A stretch of 5,478 nt of DNA, taken from assembly GCA_034440595.1 (NCBI GenBank), contig JAWXCH010000322.1, positions 1-5,478 on the forward strand, written 5' to 3'. Source of the stretch: JAWXCH01 sp034440595. Its GTDB lineage: Bacteria; Planctomycetota; Planctomycetia; Pirellulales; JALHPA01. Below the pieces are notes generated by a model. It had not been told where the DNA came from. It worked only from the letters and a program-made list of their open reading frames with translations, and did not search any database. Of the stretch, positions 1-5,478 are shown piece by piece. How positions within the stretch are numbered: the stretch's first letter is position 1; every line of letters starts with the position of its first letter. The translations under genes were made by a program, and so were the position numbers.

Positions 1-418
1 CGCGCTCAAGATCAACAACGACCTGGAGCGGATGGGAGATTTGGCCAAAAACATTGCCAAACGCGCCGTCTGGCTAGGTAAACGTGATCCGATCGATTTG
101 CCGATCGATTTTCGCCAGATGGCCATGCAGGTTCAGAACATGGTCAAGCAAAGCCTGGACGCCTTTGTAACAGCCAGCCCTGCAATCGCACGACAGGTTC
201 GTGCCGAAGATGACGAAGTCGACGAATGCCGGTCGCGGATTCGCGATCAGATTATGAAGCTGATCGAGCTTCGCCCGGAACGGACGGAGTACCTGCTAAA
301 GCTGAACTCCGTTTCAAAACACCTGGAGCGTCTGGCCGACATGGCAACCAATGTCGCCGAAGATGTGATCTACATGGTTGAAGGAGAAATCGTCCGTCAC
401 CGCTCGAACGACGAGTAA
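1..418 (+). CDS. phoU: Phosphate-signalling protein PhoU, C-terminal part (5' end outside window)
   Basis: PhoU is a cytoplasmic helical-bundle protein that links the PstSCAB phosphate transporter to the PhoR/PhoB two-component system and represses the Pho response when phosphate is plentiful. The open frame runs from base 2 to the TAA at 416-418, giving 138 visible residues; the family is usually about 215-240 residues, so roughly 80-100 are missing. The ATG at 32 is internal, because the codons before it already read the conserved repeat ALKINNDLERMGD. Both PhoU repeats show the E-x3-D metal-binding signature: ERMGD at codons 26-40, and ERLAD in KHLERLADMATNVAEDVIY near the C-terminus. The last segment, VAEDVIYMVEGEIVRH, is the classic PhoU ending. 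The gene points towards lpdA, so it is not part of the OGDHC operon. pst genes may lie upstream, but none are visible. Identification is by motif recognition and is secure. Confidence 0.95.
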   Translation, partial: ALKINNDLERMGDLAKNIAKRAVWLGKRDPIDLPIDFRQMAMQVQNMVKQSLDAFVTASPAIARQVRAEDDEVDECRSRIRDQIMKLIELRPERTEYLLKLNSVSKHLERLADMATNVAEDVIYMVEGEIVRHRSNDE

Positions 419-441
419 AGCAGTACTTGCTGTGTGCCCAA

Positions 442-487
442 CGGTATTGAGCGTGTGCCACTGGCTCTGCCAGTGCTGAAAATACCG
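442..487. repeat. Nested inverted repeat (hairpin) in the phoU/lpdA gap
   Basis: A perfect 7-bp inner stem, CACTGGC (459-465) and GCCAGTG (469-475), closes a TCT loop. It is enclosed by a second perfect 7-bp pair, CGGTATT (442-448) and AATACCG (481-487), with unpaired bases between the two stems. No T-run follows on either strand, so it does not look like a canonical intrinsic terminator. It resembles dispersed palindromes that I recall from planctomycete genomes, but I could not check this. It may be a REP-like element or a structured 3' UTR shared by the two convergent transcripts. Confidence 0.6.
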
Positions 488-493
488 AGGCGG

Positions 494-511
494 TGCATTC
501 CGCGCAATGCA
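494..511. repeat. Short inverted repeat TGCATT-6-AATGCA
   Basis: TGCATT (494-499) and AATGCA (506-511) form a perfect 6-bp dyad around the loop CCGCGC. Two further G-T wobble pairs are possible on the outside. It lies between two stronger hairpins and may be part of the same composite repeat. On its own a 6-bp dyad could be chance. Confidence 0.35.
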
Positions 512-512
512 T

Positions 513-562
513 TCACCTCTCCCGCTTGCGGGAGAGGTCGTCGCCCCAGCGACGGGTGAGGG
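513..562. repeat. REP-like composite: two adjacent hairpins plus GGGTGAGGG
   Basis: Two stem-loops lie directly side by side. The first has perfect 11-bp arms (515-525 and 528-538). The second pairs CGTCGC (539-544) with GCGACG (549-554) around CCCA. The element ends in GGGTGAGGG (554-562), and TCACC at 513-517 can pair with GGTGA at 555-559. The pattern CCTCTCCC...GGGAGAGG...GGGTGAGGG resembles a palindromic repeat seen in intergenic regions of many high-GC bacteria (recalled, not searched). It is non-coding; reading frames across it are not credible genes. Confidence 0.55.
515..538. terminator. Candidate bidirectional terminator hairpin between convergent phoU and lpdA
   Basis: The arms ACCTCTCCCGC and GCGGGAGAGGT are perfectly complementary over 11 bp with only TT between them, so the real loop would open by one or two pairs. 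It is GC-rich and stable. It lies 96 bp after the phoU stop and, read from the minus strand, about 114 bp after the lpdA stop, a suitable place to stop both transcripts. Neither side has a U-tract, so intrinsic termination is uncertain. It could instead act as a transcript-end stabiliser or be simply part of the REP-like repeat. Confidence 0.35.
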
Positions 563-600
563 TTGCCTTTCATTCTGAACTGTCTGCTTCTCTCAAGTGC

Positions 601-614
601 AGCGTATGCCACTG
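601..614 (+). repeat. Second copy of AGCGTRTGCCACTG (first copy at 450-463)
   Basis: The 14-mer AGCGTATGCCACTG here matches AGCGTGTGCCACTG at 450-463 with a single difference. The first copy overlaps the left arm of the 442-487 hairpin. The second is followed by CCA instead of GCTCTGCCAGTG, so it lacks the full stem. It looks like a degenerate partial copy of the same dispersed repeat. The rest of 563-652 shows nothing I can name. Confidence 0.45.
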
Positions 615-652
615 CCAAATTGCCGAGTCGCAACATTTCATCTACTTGTCGT

Positions 653-2050
653 TTACTTTTTCTTCGCCGCGGCTTCCACCTGACGATAGGCGGCAATCGC
701 CGCTTCCTTCAGCGTCTCGGGCAATGTCGGATGGGCGTGGCAAACGCGGGCAATGTCTTCGCTACTGGCACCAAATTCCATGGCTGCGGTGGCCTCGGCA
801 ATCAGATCGCCGGCATGCGGGCCTAGAATATGAATCCCTAGCACCCGATCGGTCTTGGCATGCGTCAAGACCTTGACCTTGCCAAGCGTCTGTGCGATCG
901 TCACCGCGCGACCGTTGTAGCGAAAGGCAAATGACCCTTTCACATAGGGAATCTTCTCCTCGCGAAGCTGATCCTCCGTCTTGCCGACGGCGGCAATTTC
1001 TGGATCGGTAAATATCACGGCGGGAATGACATCGTAGTTGATGTGCCCGTAACCGGTGACAATTTGCTCGACACAGGCGACCCCTTCATGTTCGGCCTTA
1101 TGTGCGAGCATTGGCCCGGCGATGACATCGCCGATGGCATACACCCCTGCGGCCGACGTTTCAAAGTGATTTTTGGTGGGAATGCGCCCTTTGGAATCCA
1201 GTTCGATGCCGACCGATTCCAAGCCAAGGCCAGCCGTGTATGGCGTGCGTCCCACGGCCACCAGCACCCGATCGCAGGTAATTGGCTCATGCCCTTCACA
1301 CTCGACAATGCAGGTCTTCTTCTCGACCCTGGCCGCGGTAACTTTTGTGCCTAGGCGGAACTCGATCCCCTGCTTCTTGAATATTTCCAGCGCTTCTTTG
1401 GCCAGTTCGCTGTCTGTGCCCGGAAAGATGCGATCCAGATATTCCAGCACCGTAACCTGGCTGCCGAGTCGATTCCAGACCGAGCCTAGCTCCATGCCGA
1501 TGTATCCTCCGCCGATCACGACCAGATGCTTGGGAACTTTTTCGTAAGACAGTGCTTCCGTACTGCTGCCGATCCGATCGCCATCCAGTTCTATACCACG
1601 CAGCGAAGCAGGAGCGCTACCGGTGGCCAGAATGATCTTGTCGGCAGCAAGTTCGATGGTCTTGTCCCCCGCTTCGACAAGCACGCGGCCGGGGCCATCC
1701 AACCGTCCTTTTCCCAGATAGCGCGTGACCTTGTGCTTTTTGAACAGGCCATCGATCCCTTTGGACATCTGTTCGACAATCGACTGCTTTCGTTGCAGCA
1801 TCACGTCCAGTTGCAGTTTTACACTGCCCAGTGTGATGCCGTGCGCATCATAGCCATGCTTGGCTTCAAAGTACTTCTCGCTGGACTCCAGCATGGCCTT
1901 GCTGGGAATGCACCCGACACGCAGACAGGTGCCACCAAGCAGTGGCTCCGTTTCAACGCAGGCGACATTCAGGCCCAACTCGGCGGCGCGAATCGCTGCC
2001 ACATAACCACCTGGGCCACCACCAATCACAATCAAGTCGTGCTGAGTCAT
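653..2050 (-). CDS. lpdA: Dihydrolipoyl dehydrogenase (E3 of 2-oxoglutarate dehydrogenase)
   Basis: This cytoplasmic homodimeric flavoprotein oxidises the dihydrolipoyl groups of E2 and reduces NAD+ to NADH. The 465-residue length is normal. In order, the FAD-binding GGGPGG is at residues 10-15 and the redox disulfide Cys42/Cys47 lies in GGTCLRVGCIPSK. ATGS is at 142-145 and the NAD-binding GGGYIG at 180-185. VGRTP follows at 266-270, and FAD-contacting GD at 307-308. The dimer-interface catalytic pair His440/Glu445 is in HAHPTLPE. The start MTQHDLIVIGGGPGG is the usual family N-terminus, although no clear Shine-Dalgarno precedes the ATG. The protein ends in a lysine-rich AAAKKK tail and TAA. 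It is the last gene of the sucA-sucB-lpdA series, 75 bp after sucB, which points to service of OGDHC; it could also be shared with pyruvate dehydrogenase or the glycine cleavage system. Arg44 replaces the more familiar Asn between the cysteines, a known variant in my memory and not a defect. Confidence 0.97.
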   Translation of the reverse strand: MTQHDLIVIGGGPGGYVAAIRAAELGLNVACVETEPLLGGTCLRVGCIPSKAMLESSEKYFEAKHGYDAHGITLGSVKLQLDVMLQRKQSIVEQMSKGIDGLFKKHKVTRYLGKGRLDGPGRVLVEAGDKTIELAADKIILATGSAPASLRGIELDGDRIGSSTEALSYEKVPKHLVVIGGGYIGMELGSVWNRLGSQVTVLEYLDRIFPGTDSELAKEALEIFKKQGIEFRLGTKVTAARVEKKTCIVECEGHEPITCDRVLVAVGRTPYTAGLGLESVGIELDSKGRIPTKNHFETSAAGVYAIGDVIAGPMLAHKAEHEGVACVEQIVTGYGHINYDVIPAVIFTDPEIAAVGKTEDQLREEKIPYVKGSFAFRYNGRAVTIAQTLGKVKVLTHAKTDRVLGIHILGPHAGDLIAEATAAMEFGASSEDIARVCHAHPTLPETLKEAAIAAYRQVEAAAKKK

Positions 2051-2104
2051 TTGCTAGTTCAAACTATTCGCTTTGCGGCAGGAAGGAGCGTTGAGGCGTG
2101 GCTT

Positions 2105-2134
2105 TCAAACTTCAAGCTATGCGGATCAAACTTC
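2105..2134 (-). repeat. Direct repeat GAAGTTTGA at and 21 bp after the sucB stop
   Basis: On the minus strand the last three codons of sucB, GAA GTT TGA (2134-2126), recur exactly at 2113-2105, 21 bp downstream and in the same frame. A shorter related copy, AGTTTGA, lies at 2065-2059. Between the two full copies there is another in-frame TAG (2119-2117). Only the 9-mer is conserved; the other 12 positions of the 21-bp unit do not match beyond chance. The remainder of the 75-bp gap before lpdA shows no other recognisable element. Confidence 0.5.
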
Positions 2135-3484
2135 GATGAGCAGTCGCGTCGGGTCTTCGATCCCTTCCTTGACTCGCTTCAAGAAGGTCACCGCTTCGCG
2201 GCCATCGACAATCCGATGATCGTAGGTCAATGCCAGGTACATCATCGGTCGAATGACCACCTGGCCATTTCGCGCCACTGGCCGGTCCTGAATTGCGTGC
2301 AGGCCAAGAATACCGCTTTGCGGCGGATTGACAATTGGCGTGGAGAGCAGAGACCCATACACACCTCCATTACTGATCGTGAAGGTGCCTCCCTGCAATT
2401 CTTCCAGCTTGATCTTGTTTTCGCCCGCCCTGCGACCAAAGTCACCAATCGTTTTTTCAATGTCGGCAAAGCTCATGAACTCGGCGTTGCGTAGGATCGG
2501 CACAACCAATCCTTTGCCGCCGCCAACTGCAATGCCGATATCGTAGTAGTTCTTGTAGACAACGTGCGGCTCGCGCACTTCGGCATTGACCTGCGGAACC
2601 TGCTTCAGCGCATCGACCACTGCTTTGACAAAGAACGACATGAAGCCCAGCTTCACACCATATCGTTCCTGATAAATGTCCTTGAACTTGGCACGCAGGG
2701 CCATGATCTCGGTCATGTCCACTTCATTGAACGTCGTCAATAGTGCTGCCGATTGCTGCGCCTCGACCAGCCGCTCGGCAATTCTCCGCCGGATCGGGCT
2801 CATTACTACGAACTCTTCCTCGCGACTGTATCCATTGCCCTGCGCGGCGATTGCCTGATTGGACTTCTCGGCTGTAGGTTGTCGCTGCATCAACTGCCCT
2901 GGTGGAGCAGGACGCGCCTCGCTTCTTGCTACCACACTTGCATCCGCACCTTTCGCCCCTTCGGCAGCTCTCAGCACGTCTTCCTTCAGCACGCGTCCGC
3001 CTGGGCCTGTCCCCGCAATTTGTGCAGTATTAACACCCTCTTGTGCTGCCGCTCGCTGCGCGGCGGGCATGACTGGAGTTGTGCCCGGCTGCACTGCACC
3101 GATCGCGGTCTGGCCACGTTTCTTTTCAACGGTCACATGGGTTTCTGTTGTCACCGGGGCGGCTTGAGGTTCGCTCTTTTTCGATGTTTCCTCACCGCTT
3201 CGTGCCGCTGTATCCGCAGACTTCTCAGATGCAGAGTCGGGCTCGGCGGAATCGCCAAGATAGCCAATCACTTCGCCGACATCGGCCTTTTCACCTTGCT
3301 GCTTGAGCAACTTGGTCAGTTTTCCGGCGGAAGGTGCCAGCAAGTCAACGGTGGCTTTGTCGCTTTCGATCTCGACCACGACCTCATCCAGCGCGACATT
3401 GTCGCCGACGTTTTTCTTCCACTCGCCGATCTGGACTTCGGTAACTGACTCGCCCACGCTAGGCACTTTAAGTTCAACAGGCAT
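2126..3484 (-). CDS. sucB: Dihydrolipoyllysine-residue succinyltransferase (E2 of 2-oxoglutarate dehydrogenase)
   Basis: E2 is the oligomeric core of OGDHC; it carries the succinyl group on lipoyl-lysine and transfers it to CoA. The 452 residues show the standard order. A single lipoyl domain covers about 1-78, with the lipoylated Lys43 in [11 protein letters not shown] mobile Ala/Glu/Ser/Thr-rich linker covers about 79-130. The peripheral-subunit-binding domain is at about 135-175 ([10 protein letters not shown] ... [14 protein letters not shown]), followed by a second Ala/Pro/Gln-rich linker to about 224. The catalytic domain covers about 225-452, with His423 and Asp427 in DHRIVDGRE. The sequence [10 protein letters not shown] near 248-257 is typical of the succinyl (SucB/OdhB) branch and argues against an acetyl- or branched-chain E2. 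The start [16 protein letters not shown] fits the family; there is no obvious Shine-Dalgarno. The gene lies 169 bp after sucA and 75 bp before lpdA, so co-transcription is likely. The symbol odhB is equally valid. Confidence 0.97.
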   Translation of the reverse strand: MPVELKVPSVGESVTEVQIGEWKKNVGDNVALDEVVVEIESDKATVDLLAPSAGKLTKLLKQQGEKADVGEVIGYLGDSAEPDSASEKSADTAARSGEETSKKSEPQAAPVTTETHVTVEKKRGQTAIGAVQPGTTPVMPAAQRAAAQEGVNTAQIAGTGPGGRVLKEDVLRAAEGAKGADASVVARSEARPAPPGQLMQRQPTAEKSNQAIAAQGNGYSREEEFVVMSPIRRRIAERLVEAQQSAALLTTFNEVDMTEIMALRAKFKDIYQERYGVKLGFMSFFVKAVVDALKQVPQVNAEVREPHVVYKNYYDIGIAVGGGKGLVVPILRNAEFMSFADIEKTIGDFGRRAGENKIKLEELQGGTFTISNGGVYGSLLSTPIVNPPQSGILGLHAIQDRPVARNGQVVIRPMMYLALTYDHRIVDGREAVTFLKRVKEGIEDPTRLLIEV

Positions 3485-3547
3485 GGCTATTTAGAAAGCT
3501 CACAGAGGGACCCGGACCAGAATAAACTCCAACGAAGTTCAGTGTAA

Positions 3548-3565
3548 CAATTCAGGATCGAATTG
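3548..3565. promoter_or_regulatory. Dyad CAATTC-6-GAATTG in the sucA-sucB gap, possible operator
   Basis: CAATTC (3548-3553) and GAATTG (3560-3565) form a perfect 6-bp inverted repeat around AGGATC. On the minus strand it sits between a weak -35-like TTGGTC (3570-3565) and a -10-like TACACT (3546-3541) with an 18-bp spacer, about 57 bp before the sucB ATG. This could be an internal promoter with an overlapping operator, but the hexamers are poor matches and the dyad is short, so the call is tentative. Confidence 0.2.
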
Positions 3566-3587
3566 ACCAATAGGCCACCCGCAGGCG

Positions 3588-3621
3588 TGGACCAAACGAT
3601 GTCCAGATTCAGGATGGTCCA
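3588..3621. repeat. Inverted repeat TGGACCA-20-TGGTCCA in the sucA-sucB gap
   Basis: TGGACCA (3588-3594) and TGGTCCA (3615-3621) are perfectly complementary over 7 bp with a 20-bp loop. The loop contains ATTCAGGA, and ATTCAGGAT as a whole (3607-3615) repeats at 3550-3558. The structure could shape the sucA-sucB mRNA and affect relative expression of E1 and E2, or be chance. No T-run follows, so it is not a convincing terminator. No gene is visible in 3485-3653. Confidence 0.25.
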
Positions 3622-3632
3622 GATCGATCGCC

Positions 3633-3674
3633 CTAAACATCGCCATAGGCGCATTAAACATCACCAAAGGCGGC
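3633..3674 (-). repeat. 21-bp imperfect tandem duplication of the sucA 3' end including the stop codon
   Basis: The last seven sucA codons, A-A-F-G-D-V-stop (3674-3654), are followed immediately and in frame by C-A-Y-G-D-V-stop (3653-3633). I count 16 of 21 bases identical; the stops are TAA and TAG. The differences include F to Y and a silent GGT to GGC change. The simplest reading is an old tandem duplication that copied the stop codon, leaving the distal copy untranslated unless TAA is read through. Confidence 0.7.
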
Positions 3675-5478
3675 AGAGAGCAGTTTTTCCTGCTCCAGCT
3701 TGTGGCTGCTGAAAGATCCGGTTGCGGGGCTGGCCGCGCTTTGACGGTAAACACCAGCAAACGGCAGGCGATCGTACAGGCGGTCTCCCCAGTGAACGCG
3801 CAGAAACCGCCAGGCTCCCATGTTCTCGGGCTCTTCTTGAACCCAGTAGACCGGGGTCTCATCCGGGTATTGCGCCAGCAGCTTCTTCAGCGGTTCTTTG
3901 GGAAGCGGATAGAGTTGTTCGATCCGCAAGATTGCCACATCGTGCCGTTGCAGTTCCTTGCGTTTCTCTTCCAATTCAAAGTAGATTTTGCCCGAGCAAA
4001 GCAAAATACGTTCGACCTCTTGCCGCCCATCGGGGACTACATCGCCAATGACACGATGAAATTCACCCGTGGCACACTCGTCCATAGTTGAGACCGCCGC
4101 CGGATGGCGCAGCAGTTTCTTAGGCGTCATAATGACCAACGGTTTTCGCCAGACGCGTAGCACTTGGCGACGCAAGCAATGAAAGTACTGCGCCGGCGTC
4201 GTCAGGTTGCAAACCTGAATGTTATCCTTTGCACCCAGCATCAAAAAGCGTTCCAACCGCGCACTGGAGTGCTCTGGACCCATTCCCTCGAAACCGTGCG
4301 GTAGCAGCATCACAATGCCGCTCAGCCGGTTCCATTTCTCTTCGGCACTGACGATGAACTGATCGATCACCACCTGCGCTGCGTTGACAAAGTCACCGAA
4401 CTGCGCCTCCCATACTACCAACCCGTCGGGGCAATCCAGACTGTAACCGTATTCAAAGCCGAGCACTCCTGCCTCGGACAAGGCACTGTTGTAAATCTCG
4501 ACCGGGGCCTGATCCGCAGAAATATGTTGTAGCGGCATGTAGGTCCGACCATCCTGCACGTCGTGTAACACTGCATGCCGATGGCTGAATGTACCGCGCT
4601 CCGAATCCTGCCCACTCATCCGAATCCTCAAGCCACCATCCAACAAGCTGGCAAATGCCATCGCTTCGGCACCACCCCAGTCGAGCGGTCGCTGACCGCG
4701 CGCCATTTCCAGGCGAGGTTTGAGCACCGTGCGCTCAATGGTGGGGTGTGGATGGAAATCCTCAGGCAGCTCCGTTTGCACTTCCAGCAGCTTTGCCAGC
4801 TTGGCCTTATTCATGCCGGTGTCGACTTCGGCCGCTTCGCGCTCGCGGCCTCCGATGTAAAAAGCCCAAAAGCCAGATATGTCGCTGCGCGGAATGTAGC
4901 TTTCGCTCCGTGCCACGGAAAGCTCCGTCTCCAGCTTCTGTGCATGCTCATTGGCGATCCGATCAGCGTCGTCGCGAGTCACACCACCCAGCTTGAGCAA
5001 GTGCTCTAGATAACCTTCGCGAACGCTCTTACGCTTTTTGATAGCCCGGTATAACTGAGGCTGTGTGAACTCCGGCTCGTCGGTTTCGTTGTGCCCACGT
5101 CGGCGATAGCAATACATATCGATGACGACATCGCGCTGGAACTCGCGACGGAATTCCATTGCCAGTCGGACAACCTGTGCAACCGCCTCGGGATCTTCGC
5201 CGTTCACATGAAAGATCGGGATTTGCAGCATTTTGGCAACATCGGTCGCGTAAGTGCTGGACCTGGCCTCCGAAGGGCTGGTAGTAAAACCGATCTGGTT
5301 GTTTACCACCACGTGCAAAGTGCCGCCCGTCTTATAGGCCTGCAACTGGCTGAGATTCAGCGTCTCTTGAATAATTCCTTCACCAGCAAACGCAGCGTCA
5401 CCGTGGACCAGAATCACCATGCCACGTTGGCGGGCCTTGTCTTCGGCGCGGTCCTGCTTGGCCCGCATGCGGCCGATC
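3654..5478 (-). CDS. sucA: 2-oxoglutarate dehydrogenase E1 component, C-terminal two thirds (5' end outside window)
   Basis: E1 is a homodimeric thiamine-diphosphate enzyme that decarboxylates 2-oxoglutarate and succinylates the E2 lipoyl arm. The frame is open from the right edge to TAA at 3656-3654, giving 607 visible residues; the family is about 900-950, so some 300-340 N-terminal residues are missing. The ATG at 5468 is internal, since IGR precedes it in frame. The ThDP/Mg site is seen as [10 protein letters not shown] with its Asp codon at 5399-5397, and [10 protein letters not shown] with its Asn codon at 5300-5298. This 33-residue spacing equals that of E. coli Asp392/Asn425 as I recall. 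Other hallmarks are [51 protein letters not shown] and the C-terminal [12 protein letters not shown]. These distinguish it from pyruvate dehydrogenase E1. It is the upstream member of the sucA-sucB-lpdA set; the operon promoter is not in the window. Its 3' end carries a 21-bp duplication just after the stop. Confidence 0.97.
   Translation of the reverse strand, partial: IGRMRAKQDRAEDKARQRGMVILVHGDAAFAGEGIIQETLNLSQLQAYKTGGTLHVVVNNQIGFTTSPSEARSSTYATDVAKMLQIPIFHVNGEDPEAVAQVVRLAMEFRREFQRDVVIDMYCYRRRGHNETDEPEFTQPQLYRAIKKRKSVREGYLEHLLKLGGVTRDDADRIANEHAQKLETELSVARSESYIPRSDISGFWAFYIGGREREAAEVDTGMNKAKLAKLLEVQTELPEDFHPHPTIERTVLKPRLEMARGQRPLDWGGAEAMAFASLLDGGLRIRMSGQDSERGTFSHRHAVLHDVQDGRTYMPLQHISADQAPVEIYNSALSEAGVLGFEYGYSLDCPDGLVVWEAQFGDFVNAAQVVIDQFIVSAEEKWNRLSGIVMLLPHGFEGMGPEHSSARLERFLMLGAKDNIQVCNLTTPAQYFHCLRRQVLRVWRKPLVIMTPKKLLRHPAAVSTMDECATGEFHRVIGDVVPDGRQEVERILLCSGKIYFELEEKRKELQRHDVAILRIEQLYPLPKEPLKKLLAQYPDETPVYWVQEEPENMGAWRFLRVHWGDRLYDRLPFAGVYRQSAASPATGSFSSHKLEQEKLLSAAFGDV

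Noticed and set aside
32..34. ATG as the phoU start
   Set aside because: The ten codons before it read through the conserved first PhoU motif, so the gene begins outside the window.
252..876. Several open frames of 86-127 codons on both strands crossing the phoU/lpdA spacer
   Set aside because: They run through inverted repeats and into phoU or lpdA in the wrong frame, with no family resemblance and no start signal. The spacer is best taken as non-coding.
1526..2494. Long plus-strand open frame of 322 codons antisense to lpdA and sucB
   Set aside because: It overlaps two certain genes on the other strand and the gap between them, has no recognisable domain, and is rich in residues typical of antisense translation. 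It is a coding shadow.
2753..3448. Plus-strand open frame of 231 codons antisense to sucB
   Set aside because: Cys/Arg/His-rich, low plausibility as a protein, and fully inside sucB, whose linker codons explain it.
3541..3570. Sigma-70-like promoter TTGGTC-18-TACACT upstream of sucB as a firm call
   Set aside because: Only three of six and four of six consensus bases match, which is expected by chance in such a gap. It is kept only as a tentative note with the dyad.
3539..3862. Minus-strand open frame of 107 codons spanning the sucA 3' end and the sucA-sucB gap
   Set aside because: It lies in another frame of sucA for most of its length and shows no recognisable motif.
5466..5468. ATG as the sucA start
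   Set aside because: The frame stays open to the window edge and the ThDP site lies only some 24 residues after it; full-length E1 has several hundred residues before that site.

Overview
This is an ordinary bacterial chromosomal segment dominated by the 2-oxoglutarate dehydrogenase complex (OGDHC) genes. Three genes lie head to tail on the minus strand in the order sucA (E1, cut by the right edge), sucB/odhB (E2) and lpdA (E3). The 3' part of phoU comes in from the left edge on the plus strand and converges on lpdA. The E2 linker style, the E3 motif CLRVGCIPSK, the absence of clear Shine-Dalgarno sequences, moderately high GC and the hairpin repeats all suggest a member of Planctomycetota (Pirellula/Blastopirellula-like). 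That assignment is inference from general resemblance and is not proven by the window.

Layout. Positions 1-418 hold the C-terminal half or more of PhoU. Positions 419-652 are a convergent intergenic region with no gene; they hold four consecutive inverted repeats and look like dispersed REP-type sequence plus a possible bidirectional terminator. Positions 653-2050 (minus) hold lpdA. Positions 2051-2125 are a short gap carrying an echo of the sucB stop region. Positions 2126-3484 (minus) hold sucB. Positions 3485-3653 are a 169-bp gap with two small dyads and a 21-bp near-copy of the sucA 3' end. Positions 3654-5478 (minus) hold the C-terminal two thirds of sucA.

How the genes work together. 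SucA decarboxylates 2-oxoglutarate with thiamine diphosphate and passes the succinyl group to the lipoyl-lysine of SucB. SucB transfers it to CoA, and LpdA reoxidises the dihydrolipoyl arm and makes NADH. All three catalytic components are encoded together with the expected active-site residues, so this is a self-contained TCA-cycle OGDHC operon. PhoU belongs to phosphate signalling and appears to be unrelated to it.

I see no new multi-gene system here. The most unusual structure is small: both sucA and sucB carry a second in-frame copy of their last codons plus stop, (E/D)-V-stop, exactly 21 bp downstream. The hairpin-rich phoU/lpdA gap is the second point worth checking.
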